Position numbers and translations under genes: made by a program. Below are positions 32,098 through 40,307 of a stretch of DNA of 40,658 nt, one piece after another. This stretch comes from Prevotella sp. (lineage in GTDB: Bacteria; Bacteroidota; Bacteroidia; Bacteroidales; Bacteroidaceae). The notes beneath the pieces were generated by a model. The model was not told the origin of the DNA, ran no database searches, and saw nothing but the letters and a program-made list of their open reading frames with translations. The DNA is taken from the NCBI GenBank assembly GCA_017417465.1, contig JAFPZD010000110.1, positions 1 through 40,658 of the forward strand. The letters are read 5' to 3'. Positions within the stretch are counted from its first letter, which is position 1; every line of letters starts with the position of its first letter.

Positions 32098-33909
32098 ATG
32101 GACATAGAACTGGAAAAAAGAATCAACGAAGCCATTGACGTGCTCCGTCAACTGTCGTTCGAAGACATCGACTTCCAGCAAATGGACCCTGTCGCCAAGA
32201 TGATGCTGGTGGCACTTATTGGCGAAGCCCAAAAATTGCAAGACTATATCGACGGCACCACCCACCGCCTCATCGAACGCTTCTGCGTCGACTTCATCCC
32301 ACGGCAGAAGGTGGAGGCCATGCCAGCCATCTGCCTTGTCAGTCCGAAGCTGAAGAACCGCGCCGATGCTATCACCTACGTAGGCTCTCAGGCGTCGTTC
32401 GTCTTCAAGACCGACAAGACCAAGTCGCTGCTTAACTACATACCCATTTTCGAGACAGCCCTCCTGCCGCACGAGAGCATCTATCGGCTCACGCAGCGGC
32501 AGTTGCGCTACACTGATAACAGTGTGGAGGACAATCCCGACATCGCCATCGACATTCAGCTTGACAAGCCCAACCGACTGTGGGTCGGCATCAAGACGTC
32601 GACAGAGGTGGAGTGTATGCGCGGATTGTCGATGCTCATTCGTGGCACCCACGGCGTGATGCCTGAGCATATCTATGCCGTGGCTGAGAACCGGGAGCTC
32701 GACTTTGCCACCATGCTCGAAATGGAAAACATCGAAATGGTGGAACCCTTCGATGCCCAGCAGGCGTCGGGCGAGCAGTTCGCCTTCGTAGAGACATGGA
32801 AAGAATGCCTGCTGAACATGGACGATGCCGCCCTGCTCTATATCACCGACCCCACGGAGGACCGTGACATGTTCAAGCCACGCACTTACCCGCGACAGTT
32901 CCAGCAATGGCTCGAAGGCGAGGTGCTGGCACGCTTCGAGGGCGAGTCTGTCTGGCTACGGCTCGACTTCCCCGAGGACTACGCTGTCCCTGACACCTGT
33001 GAGGTGCAGCTGGGGGTGATGCCTGTCACCAACGTCGACATCTGCAGTCTCACGCTCACGCAGACACAGCCCATCGCCAAGCTCCAGAAGACCGACGACA
33101 GCTTCTTCCTGCGTATACTGGAGACCAGCACGGCCCAGAACCAGCAAGGCTTTAACATGACCGCCGACGAAATCATCGTCCGTGACTTCGACGCCCAGTG
33201 CTACGACAACGGTGCCCTTCACCGTGACGTGCGCTACCTATACAACCGCTTCGTCGACGACTACTATGCCTTCATCGAGTATAATGGCATCAAGGATGGC
33301 GAAGTGCTCAAGCAGCTGCGCGAGACCATCAACAAGCTGGGAAAGAGCGTCGGACAAAAGAACGACGGCTACCGCTTCGACAGCGGCACCTTCGTGATGA
33401 AGAACATGAGCCAGTATCCGCAGACACAGTCAACGCGTGTCAGCTTTATCACCACCATGGGAGTCCTTGGCAACCTGCCACACGAGGGCGACACCATGGA
33501 CAACCGCCGCTTGCCGGCCCTGGAACAGAAGGTGCCCGTGGTGATGACGGCACAAGGTGGCGCTGACAAGTCGACCGCCGACGAGCGCTACGAGCAGCTA
33601 CGCTACTACTCGCTCACCAACGACCGTCTCTACACCCGCATGGACATCGATGCCTTCCTCCGCAAGGAAATCATGGCCGAGTTCGGGCGCGAGGAGTTCC
33701 GCCGCATCTATATCAAAACCAGCATTCAAGGTGCGGGCGGCGCCGACTTCCTGCGCCGCGGCCTCTACATCGACATCGAGTTCAAGGATCGCAAGAACTA
33801 TCAGCATGCCGTCACCACTGCCTTCGACAAGATGATGCAGCAGAAAATCATCAACAAGTCGTGCATCGCCATGCCGATCATTGTTTCACTAAAGAACCTA
33901 GAGGATTAA
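32098..33909 (+). CDS. tssF: TssF-like baseplate protein
   Basis: A protein of 603 residues without signal peptide, matching the usual TssF length. The start EKRINEAIDVLRQL, followed by MDPVAKMMLVALIGEAQKLQDYIDG, is the helical N-terminus typical of TssF. Next come FIPRQKVEAMPAICLV and long alternating strands and loops (LWVGIKTSTEVECMRGLSML), and a C-terminal VTTAFDKMMQQKI helix. TssF with TssG forms the main baseplate wedge. It lies at the end of the baseplate block. The domain calls come from overall pattern rather than a single invariant motif. Confidence 0.8.
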   Translation: MDIELEKRINEAIDVLRQLSFEDIDFQQMDPVAKMMLVALIGEAQKLQDYIDGTTHRLIERFCVDFIPRQKVEAMPAICLVSPKLKNRADAITYVGSQASFVFKTDKTKSLLNYIPIFETALLPHESIYRLTQRQLRYTDNSVEDNPDIAIDIQLDKPNRLWVGIKTSTEVECMRGLSMLIRGTHGVMPEHIYAVAENRELDFATMLEMENIEMVEPFDAQQASGEQFAFVETWKECLLNMDDAALLYITDPTEDRDMFKPRTYPRQFQQWLEGEVLARFEGESVWLRLDFPEDYAVPDTCEVQLGVMPVTNVDICSLTLTQTQPIAKLQKTDDSFFLRILETSTAQNQQGFNMTADEIIVRDFDAQCYDNGALHRDVRYLYNRFVDDYYAFIEYNGIKDGEVLKQLRETINKLGKSVGQKNDGYRFDSGTFVMKNMSQYPQTQSTRVSFITTMGVLGNLPHEGDTMDNRRLPALEQKVPVVMTAQGGADKSTADERYEQLRYYSLTNDRLYTRMDIDAFLRKEIMAEFGREEFRRIYIKTSIQGAGGADFLRRGLYIDIEFKDRKNYQHAVTTAFDKMMQQKIINKSCIAMPIIVSLKNLED

Positions 33910-33945
33910 GAGAAGAAGGTGTTTATTGACTAATTCGATTATTAT

Positions 33946-35217
33946 ATGCACATCATTTATGACGATATAAATTGGAGTACTTATAGTGTACCGTCGTATG
34001 GCGTTATAACCCAGAGACGGTTCTATGACCATAAAGTAACTCTTCCCACAGTTAAAGCCGATGACGGTTACTATTATAGTCCTGTCGCCACACCTAAGCT
34101 CAGTTCACCACAGGGTTGTGATGACCCAGATTATGAATATGTGGATGTCGTGATTAAGTATGACTTTGACTGGTTTGGCATATATAGTAAAACTTACAAT
34201 AAGGAATTAGATAAACTCCTCGAAGCAAGGAACTCAAAAGGACTGCCTCTAGAGCGGACATACAGATATAAAGGTGAGAAACGTCCCGAGGCGGCTACTG
34301 CTACGCAGAATAGAATCCACGACAACAGCTTGGTCAAAATGGGTATCAACTCCAATTCAATCAAGGGAAACAGCATCAACGGAATAAACCGGGCTGAGGT
34401 TGAAGATGCTGCCGGTATTGTCTTGGGTATTGCCTCAGGTATCATAGAGAAAATATCGCGAAGCAACAACATTGTATTAGCAGCTGCAAATGCCCCCTAT
34501 GAAGCACAAATAGCAGAAGTTACCCGCTTGGTGCAAGATTCGCTTAAAGCTGAAAATGCTTTCTGGGAAGAACTTGTTCAAAAGAAGTATGGCTGGCTGC
34601 CCGATGGGTCAGTTAAAAGCGAACTCGTTAAGCCCCATTTTGAAACAAAGGCTGGTGTAGCTGCTGAAATACAAGAAGCAGGTCAAAGTGCCATAAGGGA
34701 CATCAAAGTTGAGCAAAGTGCTGATGAGGCATTACAGAAGGCTCTTACAAAAGCAAAATGGCTGTCAAGAGCAGGCAAAGTTATTACTGGTGCAGGCTAT
34801 GTTATCATGTTTACCGAACTGTGGATGGCATATTGCGAACAAGACCACCAGAAATTCAAAGAGGCCGTTTACGGCTTCATTGCCAATTTCGCTGCCGCAG
34901 CCGGTGCAGGCGCTATACTTGGAGCTAAGACTGGAGCTATGGCAGGGCCTAAAGGTATTGTGGTGGGCATAATCATAGGTGTAGTAATAGGTGTCATTGA
35001 CTGGGCTGTACTTAGATTAACTGACGAGAGTCTTGGCCATTGGATAGATTATGGAATCAAGAAAGTTTGCGAGGCAGCCGACTACGTTCTGACAACCATT
35101 GCCAAACCCATCGCTGAAACTGCAAGACCTGGAATAAATGAGGCCATGCGCCAAATGACTTACAGAGGTGATGGCAATTTATGGGATGTTATACGCAGTA
35201 TGGGTGGGGGCTTTTAA
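33946..35217 (+). CDS. AT-richer gene, possible contractile-system effector
   Basis: A protein of 423 residues with no signal peptide. It shows a Tyr/Asp-rich N-terminal part (DPDYEYVDVVIKYDFDWFGIYSKTY), a helical middle, and then a long hydrophobic Gly/Ala-rich stretch (about 305-360, FIANFAAAAGAGAILGAKTG then IVVGIIIGVVIGVIDWAVL). The latter could form a membrane-inserting hairpin like those of pore-forming toxins or glycine-zipper proteins. It ends SMGGGF. Base composition is visibly lower in GC than the genes around it, which suggests recent transfer. Its place after tssF fits an effector. No immunity-type gene lies next to it. I do not recognise a family, so toxicity is only inferred. 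Confidence 0.6.
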   Translation: MHIIYDDINWSTYSVPSYGVITQRRFYDHKVTLPTVKADDGYYYSPVATPKLSSPQGCDDPDYEYVDVVIKYDFDWFGIYSKTYNKELDKLLEARNSKGLPLERTYRYKGEKRPEAATATQNRIHDNSLVKMGINSNSIKGNSINGINRAEVEDAAGIVLGIASGIIEKISRSNNIVLAAANAPYEAQIAEVTRLVQDSLKAENAFWEELVQKKYGWLPDGSVKSELVKPHFETKAGVAAEIQEAGQSAIRDIKVEQSADEALQKALTKAKWLSRAGKVITGAGYVIMFTELWMAYCEQDHQKFKEAVYGFIANFAAAAGAGAILGAKTGAMAGPKGIVVGIIIGVVIGVIDWAVLRLTDESLGHWIDYGIKKVCEAADYVLTTIAKPIAETARPGINEAMRQMTYRGDGNLWDVIRSMGGGF

Positions 35218-35229
35218 ACGATTGAAGAC

Positions 35230-36222
35230 ATGAAACAACTGTTGTTGACACTTTCCACACTTCTTTATTCGTTATTCATTAGCGAAGCGCTCCATGCCCA
35301 GTCACAGTCCGACATCCTCAGCTACATCGACACCTACAAGCAGATAGCCCTTGACCAGGAGCACCAGTACGGCATACCCGCCAGCATCACGCTGGCGCAG
35401 GGTATCCTTGAGAGTGGTGCTGGCAAGAGCGGCCTGACGCGCAACTCGAACAACCACTTCGGCATCAAGGCCCTCGGCGGCTGGACGGGACAAGTCTACC
35501 ACGCCTGGGACGACGAGCCGCAGAAGAGCCGCTTCCGCGTCTATGCCTCTGCCGCCGAGTCGTTCCGCGACCACTCCCTCTTTCTGAAGAACAACGGGCG
35601 CTATCGCAGTCTCTTCTCCAAGAGCGTCTACGACTACCGCGGATGGGCCATCGGCCTACAGAAAGCAGGCTACGCCACGGCCACGAACTATGCCTCGGCG
35701 CTTATAGGCTTCATCGACACTTACCGTCTCTATGCCGTCAATGGCGGCGTCAAGTTGCGGGCGGGAAAGACGGTGGTGGTCACCCGTCAGGCCACGCCCA
35801 CCCAGCAGGCCGTCTTCGATGCCTCCTGCCAGGCCAACGAGGAAGAGCAGTCGGAAGAGGAGGAGACCGTCGCTGCCGTTGTCAAGCGCTATGTGGTCGA
35901 CATCAACGATGTGCGCTGCACCATACTCTACCCGGGCATGACGCTCTCAAGCATCTCTATGAAGTACGACATCCCCAAGCAGAAGCTTCTGGAGTTCAAC
36001 GAGACGGCCAGCGAAAACGACATTCACGAAGGCGACATCGTCTTCCTCGATAAGAAAAAGACAAAGTTCACCGGTGCCCGCGACTACCACGTCGTCAAGG
36101 CTGGTGACACGCTCTACGGTCTCTCTCAGGAATATGGCATCCGCTTGAACAACCTTGCCAAGATGAACCACCTCGATATGTTCTCCCAGCTCCGCGAAGG
36201 TGAGAAGCTGAGACTGAAATAA
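35230..36222 (+). CDS. Secreted GH73 glucosaminidase with LysM
   Basis: A protein of 330 residues with a signal peptide ending LHAQ. A glucosaminidase (GH73) domain follows (about 35-165) with the catalytic Glu in ITLAQGILESGAGKS, then SNNHFGIKA and the tail YASALIGFIDTYRLY. The C-terminal part has two LysM-like repeats, VVDINDVRCTILYPGMTLSSISMKYDI and YHVVKAGDTLYGLSQEYGI, that bind peptidoglycan. It cuts the glycan chain of the cell wall in the periplasm. Two uses are possible: opening the host wall for apparatus assembly, or an effector. The signal peptide favours the first. Confidence 0.87.
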   Translation: MKQLLLTLSTLLYSLFISEALHAQSQSDILSYIDTYKQIALDQEHQYGIPASITLAQGILESGAGKSGLTRNSNNHFGIKALGGWTGQVYHAWDDEPQKSRFRVYASAAESFRDHSLFLKNNGRYRSLFSKSVYDYRGWAIGLQKAGYATATNYASALIGFIDTYRLYAVNGGVKLRAGKTVVVTRQATPTQQAVFDASCQANEEEQSEEEETVAAVVKRYVVDINDVRCTILYPGMTLSSISMKYDIPKQKLLEFNETASENDIHEGDIVFLDKKKTKFTGARDYHVVKAGDTLYGLSQEYGIRLNNLAKMNHLDMFSQLREGEKLRLK

Positions 36223-36284
36223 CTCCTAACTCCTAATTCCTAACTCCTATCTCCTAATTCCTAACTCCTAACTCCTAACATACG
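36223..36284 (+). repeat. CTCCTAACTCC spacer repeats before the kinase gene
   Basis: Repeated ACTCCTAACTCCTAATTCC units cover most of the gap, followed by ACATACG and the ATG at 36285. Confidence 0.75.
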
Positions 36285-37820
36285 ATGAACATCCAACAAT
36301 ACTATGAGAGTGGCGAACTCTTTGACGGGCGCTACCGTCTTGACCGTCCACTGAGTACCGACGGCGCTACGGCTGACGTATGGCTTGCCACCGACATGAA
36401 TACCGTTGACACGCCCATAGACATCGACGATGACGACGTCGTCTATATCAATGGCGAGCGCGTCGACAAGAAGAAGACCGCCGATGGCGACACAGGCATG
36501 CAGGTGGCCATCAAAATCTACCGTCCGAAAAACGCACTCGACATCGAAGGTGAGCAGCGTTTCCGCGACGAGTTTAAGATTGTCTACAACTGCCACCATG
36601 CCAACCTGCTGCAGCCCAGCCACTTCTCCATCTTCAACGACACGCCCTACCTGGTGCTGCCTTTCTGCCGTGATGGCTCTGCTGAGCGCCTCGTCGAGAA
36701 GCGTCCCGACAACGAGACACTGTGGAAGTTCGTCAGCGACGTGGCTTCCGGACTCGACTATCTGCACGCCTGCACGCCACCCATCATCCATCAGGACATC
36801 AAGCCAGGCAATGTGCTCATCGACCAGCACCACAACTTTGCCATCACCGACTTTGGCATCAGCGCCAAGTTCGGCGGCAGTCATGCCTATGGCTACGATG
36901 ACACTGGAGCAGGCACCTTGGCCTACATGGCCCCCGAACGCTTCGCTGCCGACTACGTGCCAGAAGCGCCCGGCGACATCTGGGCACTGGGTGCCACACT
37001 CTACGAGATACTCACCCAGAAAGTGCCTTTCGGCGAGGATGGCGGCATGACACAGCCCGACGGACCCGTCACCTTGCAGTTCCCCAAGGACACCGACCCC
37101 TCCATGCAGCGCCTCATCTGCGCCTGCTTAGCCAAGGACCCCGCAGAGCGACCCACTGCGGCCTACCTCATGGAGGCCGGCCGCCAGCACCAGTACCCCA
37201 TCAAGAAACCTGCCGTTTGGCCGAAGGTGCTCGGTGGGCTGGTTGTTGTAGCAGCCATTGCCGCCCTTGTCTGGGCCTTCGTCTTCCGTCCTGAGCCTGT
37301 CACCATTGTCGAAGCACCGCCCGCACGCCCCGCCGCTGAGGTCTTTGCAGAGGCTAAGGCCCTGCTGGCTCTCGATCAACCCGACAGCCTCACCCGTGGT
37401 CTAGCACTCATGGACAGCCTCGGTGCCCAGAAGTATGTGCCCGCCCTCTGGGAGATGGCCCTCACCTACGGATGGTTCGCCGACGAGGAGTCGCAGCGTC
37501 GCAAGCAGGTGTTAGGCATCGAGGTGGGCAACAACAACGTCGCTGAGGAGGCACAGCCCCTGGCTCCCTACCTGCCAAAGCTCGACGACTACAACCAGAA
37601 GGCCATGAGCCTCTTTTCACGTATCGTGGAGAGCGGCGACACCGCCAACCTCGACTTGCAAGCGAAGGCAGCCTACACGTTGGCCATCTACTACGTCTAC
37701 TACACCCGCAACATGACGCTCGCCAAGAAGCAGTTCCTCAAAGGGCGTGAGTTCGCTCTTAAGCAGAACGATACCGACATGGTCGAAACCATCGATGTAG
37801 CTCTCCAGCAGCTGAAGTAA
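36285..37820 (+). CDS. Transmembrane serine/threonine protein kinase
   Basis: A protein of 511 residues. The cytoplasmic Hanks-type kinase domain has VAIK (K77), the catalytic loop HQDIKPGNVL (D171, N176; HQD in place of HRD) and DFG (D189), then TLAYMAPER and DIWALGATLYE. The Gly-rich loop is weak (only one Gly in LSTDGATAD), and an Asp-rich insert of about 30 residues sits before the Lys. A membrane helix (about 317-334) leads to a periplasmic TPR/Sel1-like tail. Type VI systems often use such a kinase (PpkA) with an FHA protein and a PP2C; all three kinds occur in this operon. The non-RD motif suggests unusual activation. Confidence 0.88.
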   Translation: MNIQQYYESGELFDGRYRLDRPLSTDGATADVWLATDMNTVDTPIDIDDDDVVYINGERVDKKKTADGDTGMQVAIKIYRPKNALDIEGEQRFRDEFKIVYNCHHANLLQPSHFSIFNDTPYLVLPFCRDGSAERLVEKRPDNETLWKFVSDVASGLDYLHACTPPIIHQDIKPGNVLIDQHHNFAITDFGISAKFGGSHAYGYDDTGAGTLAYMAPERFAADYVPEAPGDIWALGATLYEILTQKVPFGEDGGMTQPDGPVTLQFPKDTDPSMQRLICACLAKDPAERPTAAYLMEAGRQHQYPIKKPAVWPKVLGGLVVVAAIAALVWAFVFRPEPVTIVEAPPARPAAEVFAEAKALLALDQPDSLTRGLALMDSLGAQKYVPALWEMALTYGWFADEESQRRKQVLGIEVGNNNVAEEAQPLAPYLPKLDDYNQKAMSLFSRIVESGDTANLDLQAKAAYTLAIYYVYYTRNMTLAKKQFLKGREFALKQNDTDMVETIDVALQQLK

Positions 37821-37841
37821 TCCCGTTTTTTTGCTTTCCCA

Positions 37842-37873
37842 TTATAACGTTTTCCCGTTATAACGACATAACG
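37842..37873 (+). other. Alternative hairpins after the kinase gene
   Basis: TTATAACG (37842-37849) pairs with CGTTATAA (37856-37863) with a 6-base loop. CGTTAT (37856-37861) can also pair with ATAACG (37868-37873). The two are mutually exclusive. Confidence 0.4.
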
Positions 37874-37909
37874 TTAAAACGACATACCGACCTAATTCCA
37901 AACAGCACA

Positions 37910-39280
37910 ATGAAACGATTCCAGTCAAGTTTGTCAGTTGTCTTTCTTCTTTTATCTTTTTTCCTTTCCCCCAGTCCTGCTGGGGCACAGGTGGCGCGCT
38001 GGATGATCCTGCCCGTCCATCAGAGCGTAGAGAAGCCGGCCGGTACCGATGTTTTCATCTGCCACGATGGCGACACCACCAGTCTCTATTCCCTCGATGG
38101 CCAGCTATTAGGCACCACCACCGACGTCCTGAACGACTTTCAGGAGGATAAAGCCGTCACCGTGCGCCGTGGCACACAGACCATCACGGGCTTCTTCCAT
38201 GCTGATGGTCACTACGTTTCGGTGAAGCCCTGCCAGGTCTATCGCGACTATCCCTTCTTCTCGGCTGGCTACCTGATTGTGCAGCAAGGCAAAGGCTACT
38301 TCTACATCGATGGCAACGGAAAGTTCTGGAAACAGGGCGACGTCAACCTGCCTGCCCGTGTAAAGGCACCTCCCATACCGACCTATGTCACCAAGTTCCA
38401 CCTGACGCCCAGTCCCGATGGCAAGATTGGCCTTATGTATAATGAGAAGGAACTGGTGCGCCCGATGTTCGACGAGGTGAAGCGCACCATGACCGAGCTG
38501 GCCATGGTTCGCATCGGTAATCGTTGGGGGGTCATGGGTGTCGACAGTACGGCTACATTCGCACCTGTCCTCAACGGTGGCGACACCATCTGCTTCCGTC
38601 ACCAGTCGGTGCTCTCCACCGTCAGCATTGCAGTGCCCGACTACATGGATGCTTCGAAAGTGCGGCTGGTGGTTCCCGAAGACTCAAAGATGCAACTCGA
38701 CGAGCAATCACGTACGGTCAACGACCAGACCATCAGCTATACCTGCGAACTGGCCTTGCCCATCACCATGCTCAGCGATGGTGCCGAGCTGTCCTATCCT
38801 GTGAGCATGGACTACAACGGCCTGACCTTCCCATTGCTGCCGTTTACGGGCTGGGGCTACTATGAGGGCGGGCGCTTCAGCGTCGATGACCTCAGTGATG
38901 GCGCATTCGAGGGCAACGGCTACGCCTTCACCATCAATGTCAAGGAGCACAACCGTCAACCCGGCGACGAGGCTTACCCCTATGAGGTGGAGATCATGAC
39001 CAGCGACCTGCCATATACGCTAAAAAAGATCTCTCCTTCGAAGTACCGCTGCAAGCTGAACAGCCTGGCCAAGGACAACAACAATGTCTACGTCGTTGTA
39101 CGCGAAGATGGTTGTCCACCCGCCGTCTTCCCCTTCGAGATCACCGTCAAGCGTCCTGCTCAAAGTAGCAGTAGCAAGGGCCAGGGCCAGGTCACCATAC
39201 GCAAGAAGCCTGTCACCCCGCAGACGCCCAAGCCTGTCATCAAGCCGACAGAACCAAAGAAGCCCATCAAGCTCTTGTAA
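37910..39280 (+). CDS. Exported WG-repeat-like protein of unknown function
   Basis: A protein of 456 residues with a signal peptide (about 1-27, ending PAGAQ). The first half has short repeated beta units of the WG/KWG type (LYSLDGQLLG, GYFYIDGNGKFWKQG, IGLMYNEKELVRPMFDEV, NRWGVMGVDSTATFAPV). The second half is beta-rich (LALPITMLSDGAELSYPVSMDY), ending with a Lys/Pro/Gln tail (RPAQSSSSKGQGQVTIRKKP). It lies between the kinase and phosphatase genes, so a periplasmic sensor or structural role linked to the kinase's outer part is possible but not shown. I do not recognise a function. Confidence 0.8.
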   Translation: MKRFQSSLSVVFLLLSFFLSPSPAGAQVARWMILPVHQSVEKPAGTDVFICHDGDTTSLYSLDGQLLGTTTDVLNDFQEDKAVTVRRGTQTITGFFHADGHYVSVKPCQVYRDYPFFSAGYLIVQQGKGYFYIDGNGKFWKQGDVNLPARVKAPPIPTYVTKFHLTPSPDGKIGLMYNEKELVRPMFDEVKRTMTELAMVRIGNRWGVMGVDSTATFAPVLNGGDTICFRHQSVLSTVSIAVPDYMDASKVRLVVPEDSKMQLDEQSRTVNDQTISYTCELALPITMLSDGAELSYPVSMDYNGLTFPLLPFTGWGYYEGGRFSVDDLSDGAFEGNGYAFTINVKEHNRQPGDEAYPYEVEIMTSDLPYTLKKISPSKYRCKLNSLAKDNNNVYVVVREDGCPPAVFPFEITVKRPAQSSSSKGQGQVTIRKKPVTPQTPKPVIKPTEPKKPIKLL

Positions 39281-39344
39281 AAAAACTCACTCACCGCCGC
39301 CCCGTATTAAACCGTGTTGAACCGTGGCAAATTCTTCACTAAAA

Positions 39345-40226
39345 ATGAAACTTCTCCTTACTGGCATCACCGATATCGGACGTGAGCGCGATGTTAACGA
39401 AGACGGCTTTGTCCTATGTCCTGACATTACAAAGGCCGACTGGTCGCTGACGACCACTAACGGCTACGTTGACCTCTCTGAACAGGGAGCCGTCGTGGCT
39501 GTGGCCGACGGCATGGGCGGCGCTGAGGCAGGCGAGGTGGCTTCCGCCATCGCCCTCGACACCGTGAAGCAATGCTTTGCGACACCGCTGTCACAGCTCT
39601 CACAGCAGCCCCCAACCTTTTTCCAGTCACTCGTCACCCAAGCTAACGAGACCATCAACCGCCATGTAGACACGGCGCCAGAGACTTCAGGCATGGGCAC
39701 CACGTTGGTGGTGGCATGGCTTGTCAACAACCCAGCAGCACCCACTGTCACGGCGCATGTGGCCTGGTGTGGCGACAGCCGCGGCTACCGTTTCCGCCCT
39801 GGTAAGGGCCTGGAGCGCGTCACTCACGACCACTCCTACGTGCAGCAGCTTATCGACAGTGGCGAACTGACGGAAGAGGAAGCACTCACTCACCCCGAAA
39901 GCAATCTCATCACACGCTGCCTCGGCGACACTGGCACATCGGCTATTGCCGATGCTGTCGATATCGACCTGCAGCCCGGCGACCTCCTACTGATTTGCTC
40001 CGATGGACTTTGCGGCTACTGTGCCGACAGCGACATCGAGCAGATTGTCGCCCGTTACCACGACGATCCTGCCGTATGTCAGGAGGCTCTTCTGCAGGCT
40101 GCTCTCGATGCCGGTGGCTACGACAACATCACCATCGCCATCGCAGCCATTCAGCCGTCAAATGCCACAGCTAATCGCTCCCCCTTCGCCACACTACAGG
40201 CATGGCTTAGGCGACTTTTCGGCTGA
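39345..40226 (+). CDS. PP2C-type serine/threonine phosphatase
   Basis: A protein of 293 residues from the ATG at 39345; a GTG at 39324 would add seven residues. All PP2C metal motifs are present: RERDVNEDGF, VAVADGMGGAEAG, GMGTTLVVAW, WCGDSRGYRF, HDHSYV, LLICSDGLCGY and GGYDNITIAI. It is cytoplasmic, ends in a short tail, and would reverse phosphorylation by the transmembrane kinase two genes upstream, as PppA does in type VI systems. It is the last gene before a strong terminator. Confidence 0.92.
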   Translation: MKLLLTGITDIGRERDVNEDGFVLCPDITKADWSLTTTNGYVDLSEQGAVVAVADGMGGAEAGEVASAIALDTVKQCFATPLSQLSQQPPTFFQSLVTQANETINRHVDTAPETSGMGTTLVVAWLVNNPAAPTVTAHVAWCGDSRGYRFRPGKGLERVTHDHSYVQQLIDSGELTEEEALTHPESNLITRCLGDTGTSAIADAVDIDLQPGDLLLICSDGLCGYCADSDIEQIVARYHDDPAVCQEALLQAALDAGGYDNITIAIAAIQPSNATANRSPFATLQAWLRRLFG

Positions 40227-40245
40227 GCGCTGATTATTTTTAACT

Positions 40246-40307
40246 GAAAAGCATCCTGCCCGTCTTACCCCCTAAATTTAGGGGATAGGACGGGCAGGAT
40301 GCTTTTC
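40246..40307 (+). terminator. Strong inverted repeat ending the operon
   Basis: The 19-base arm GAAAAGCATCCTGCCCGTC (40246-40264) is matched exactly by its reverse complement at 40289-40307, and the inner sequence CCCCTAAATTTAGGGG (40269-40284) can pair further. The T-richness on each side allows it to work in both directions. Confidence 0.85.

Noticed and set aside
10492-40226. Contractile prophage or extracellular injection particle
   Set aside because: Hcp-like, VgrG, ClpV-like and TssK-like proteins with kinase and phosphatase fit a cell-anchored type VI system better; there are no tail fibre, lysis or tape-measure genes.
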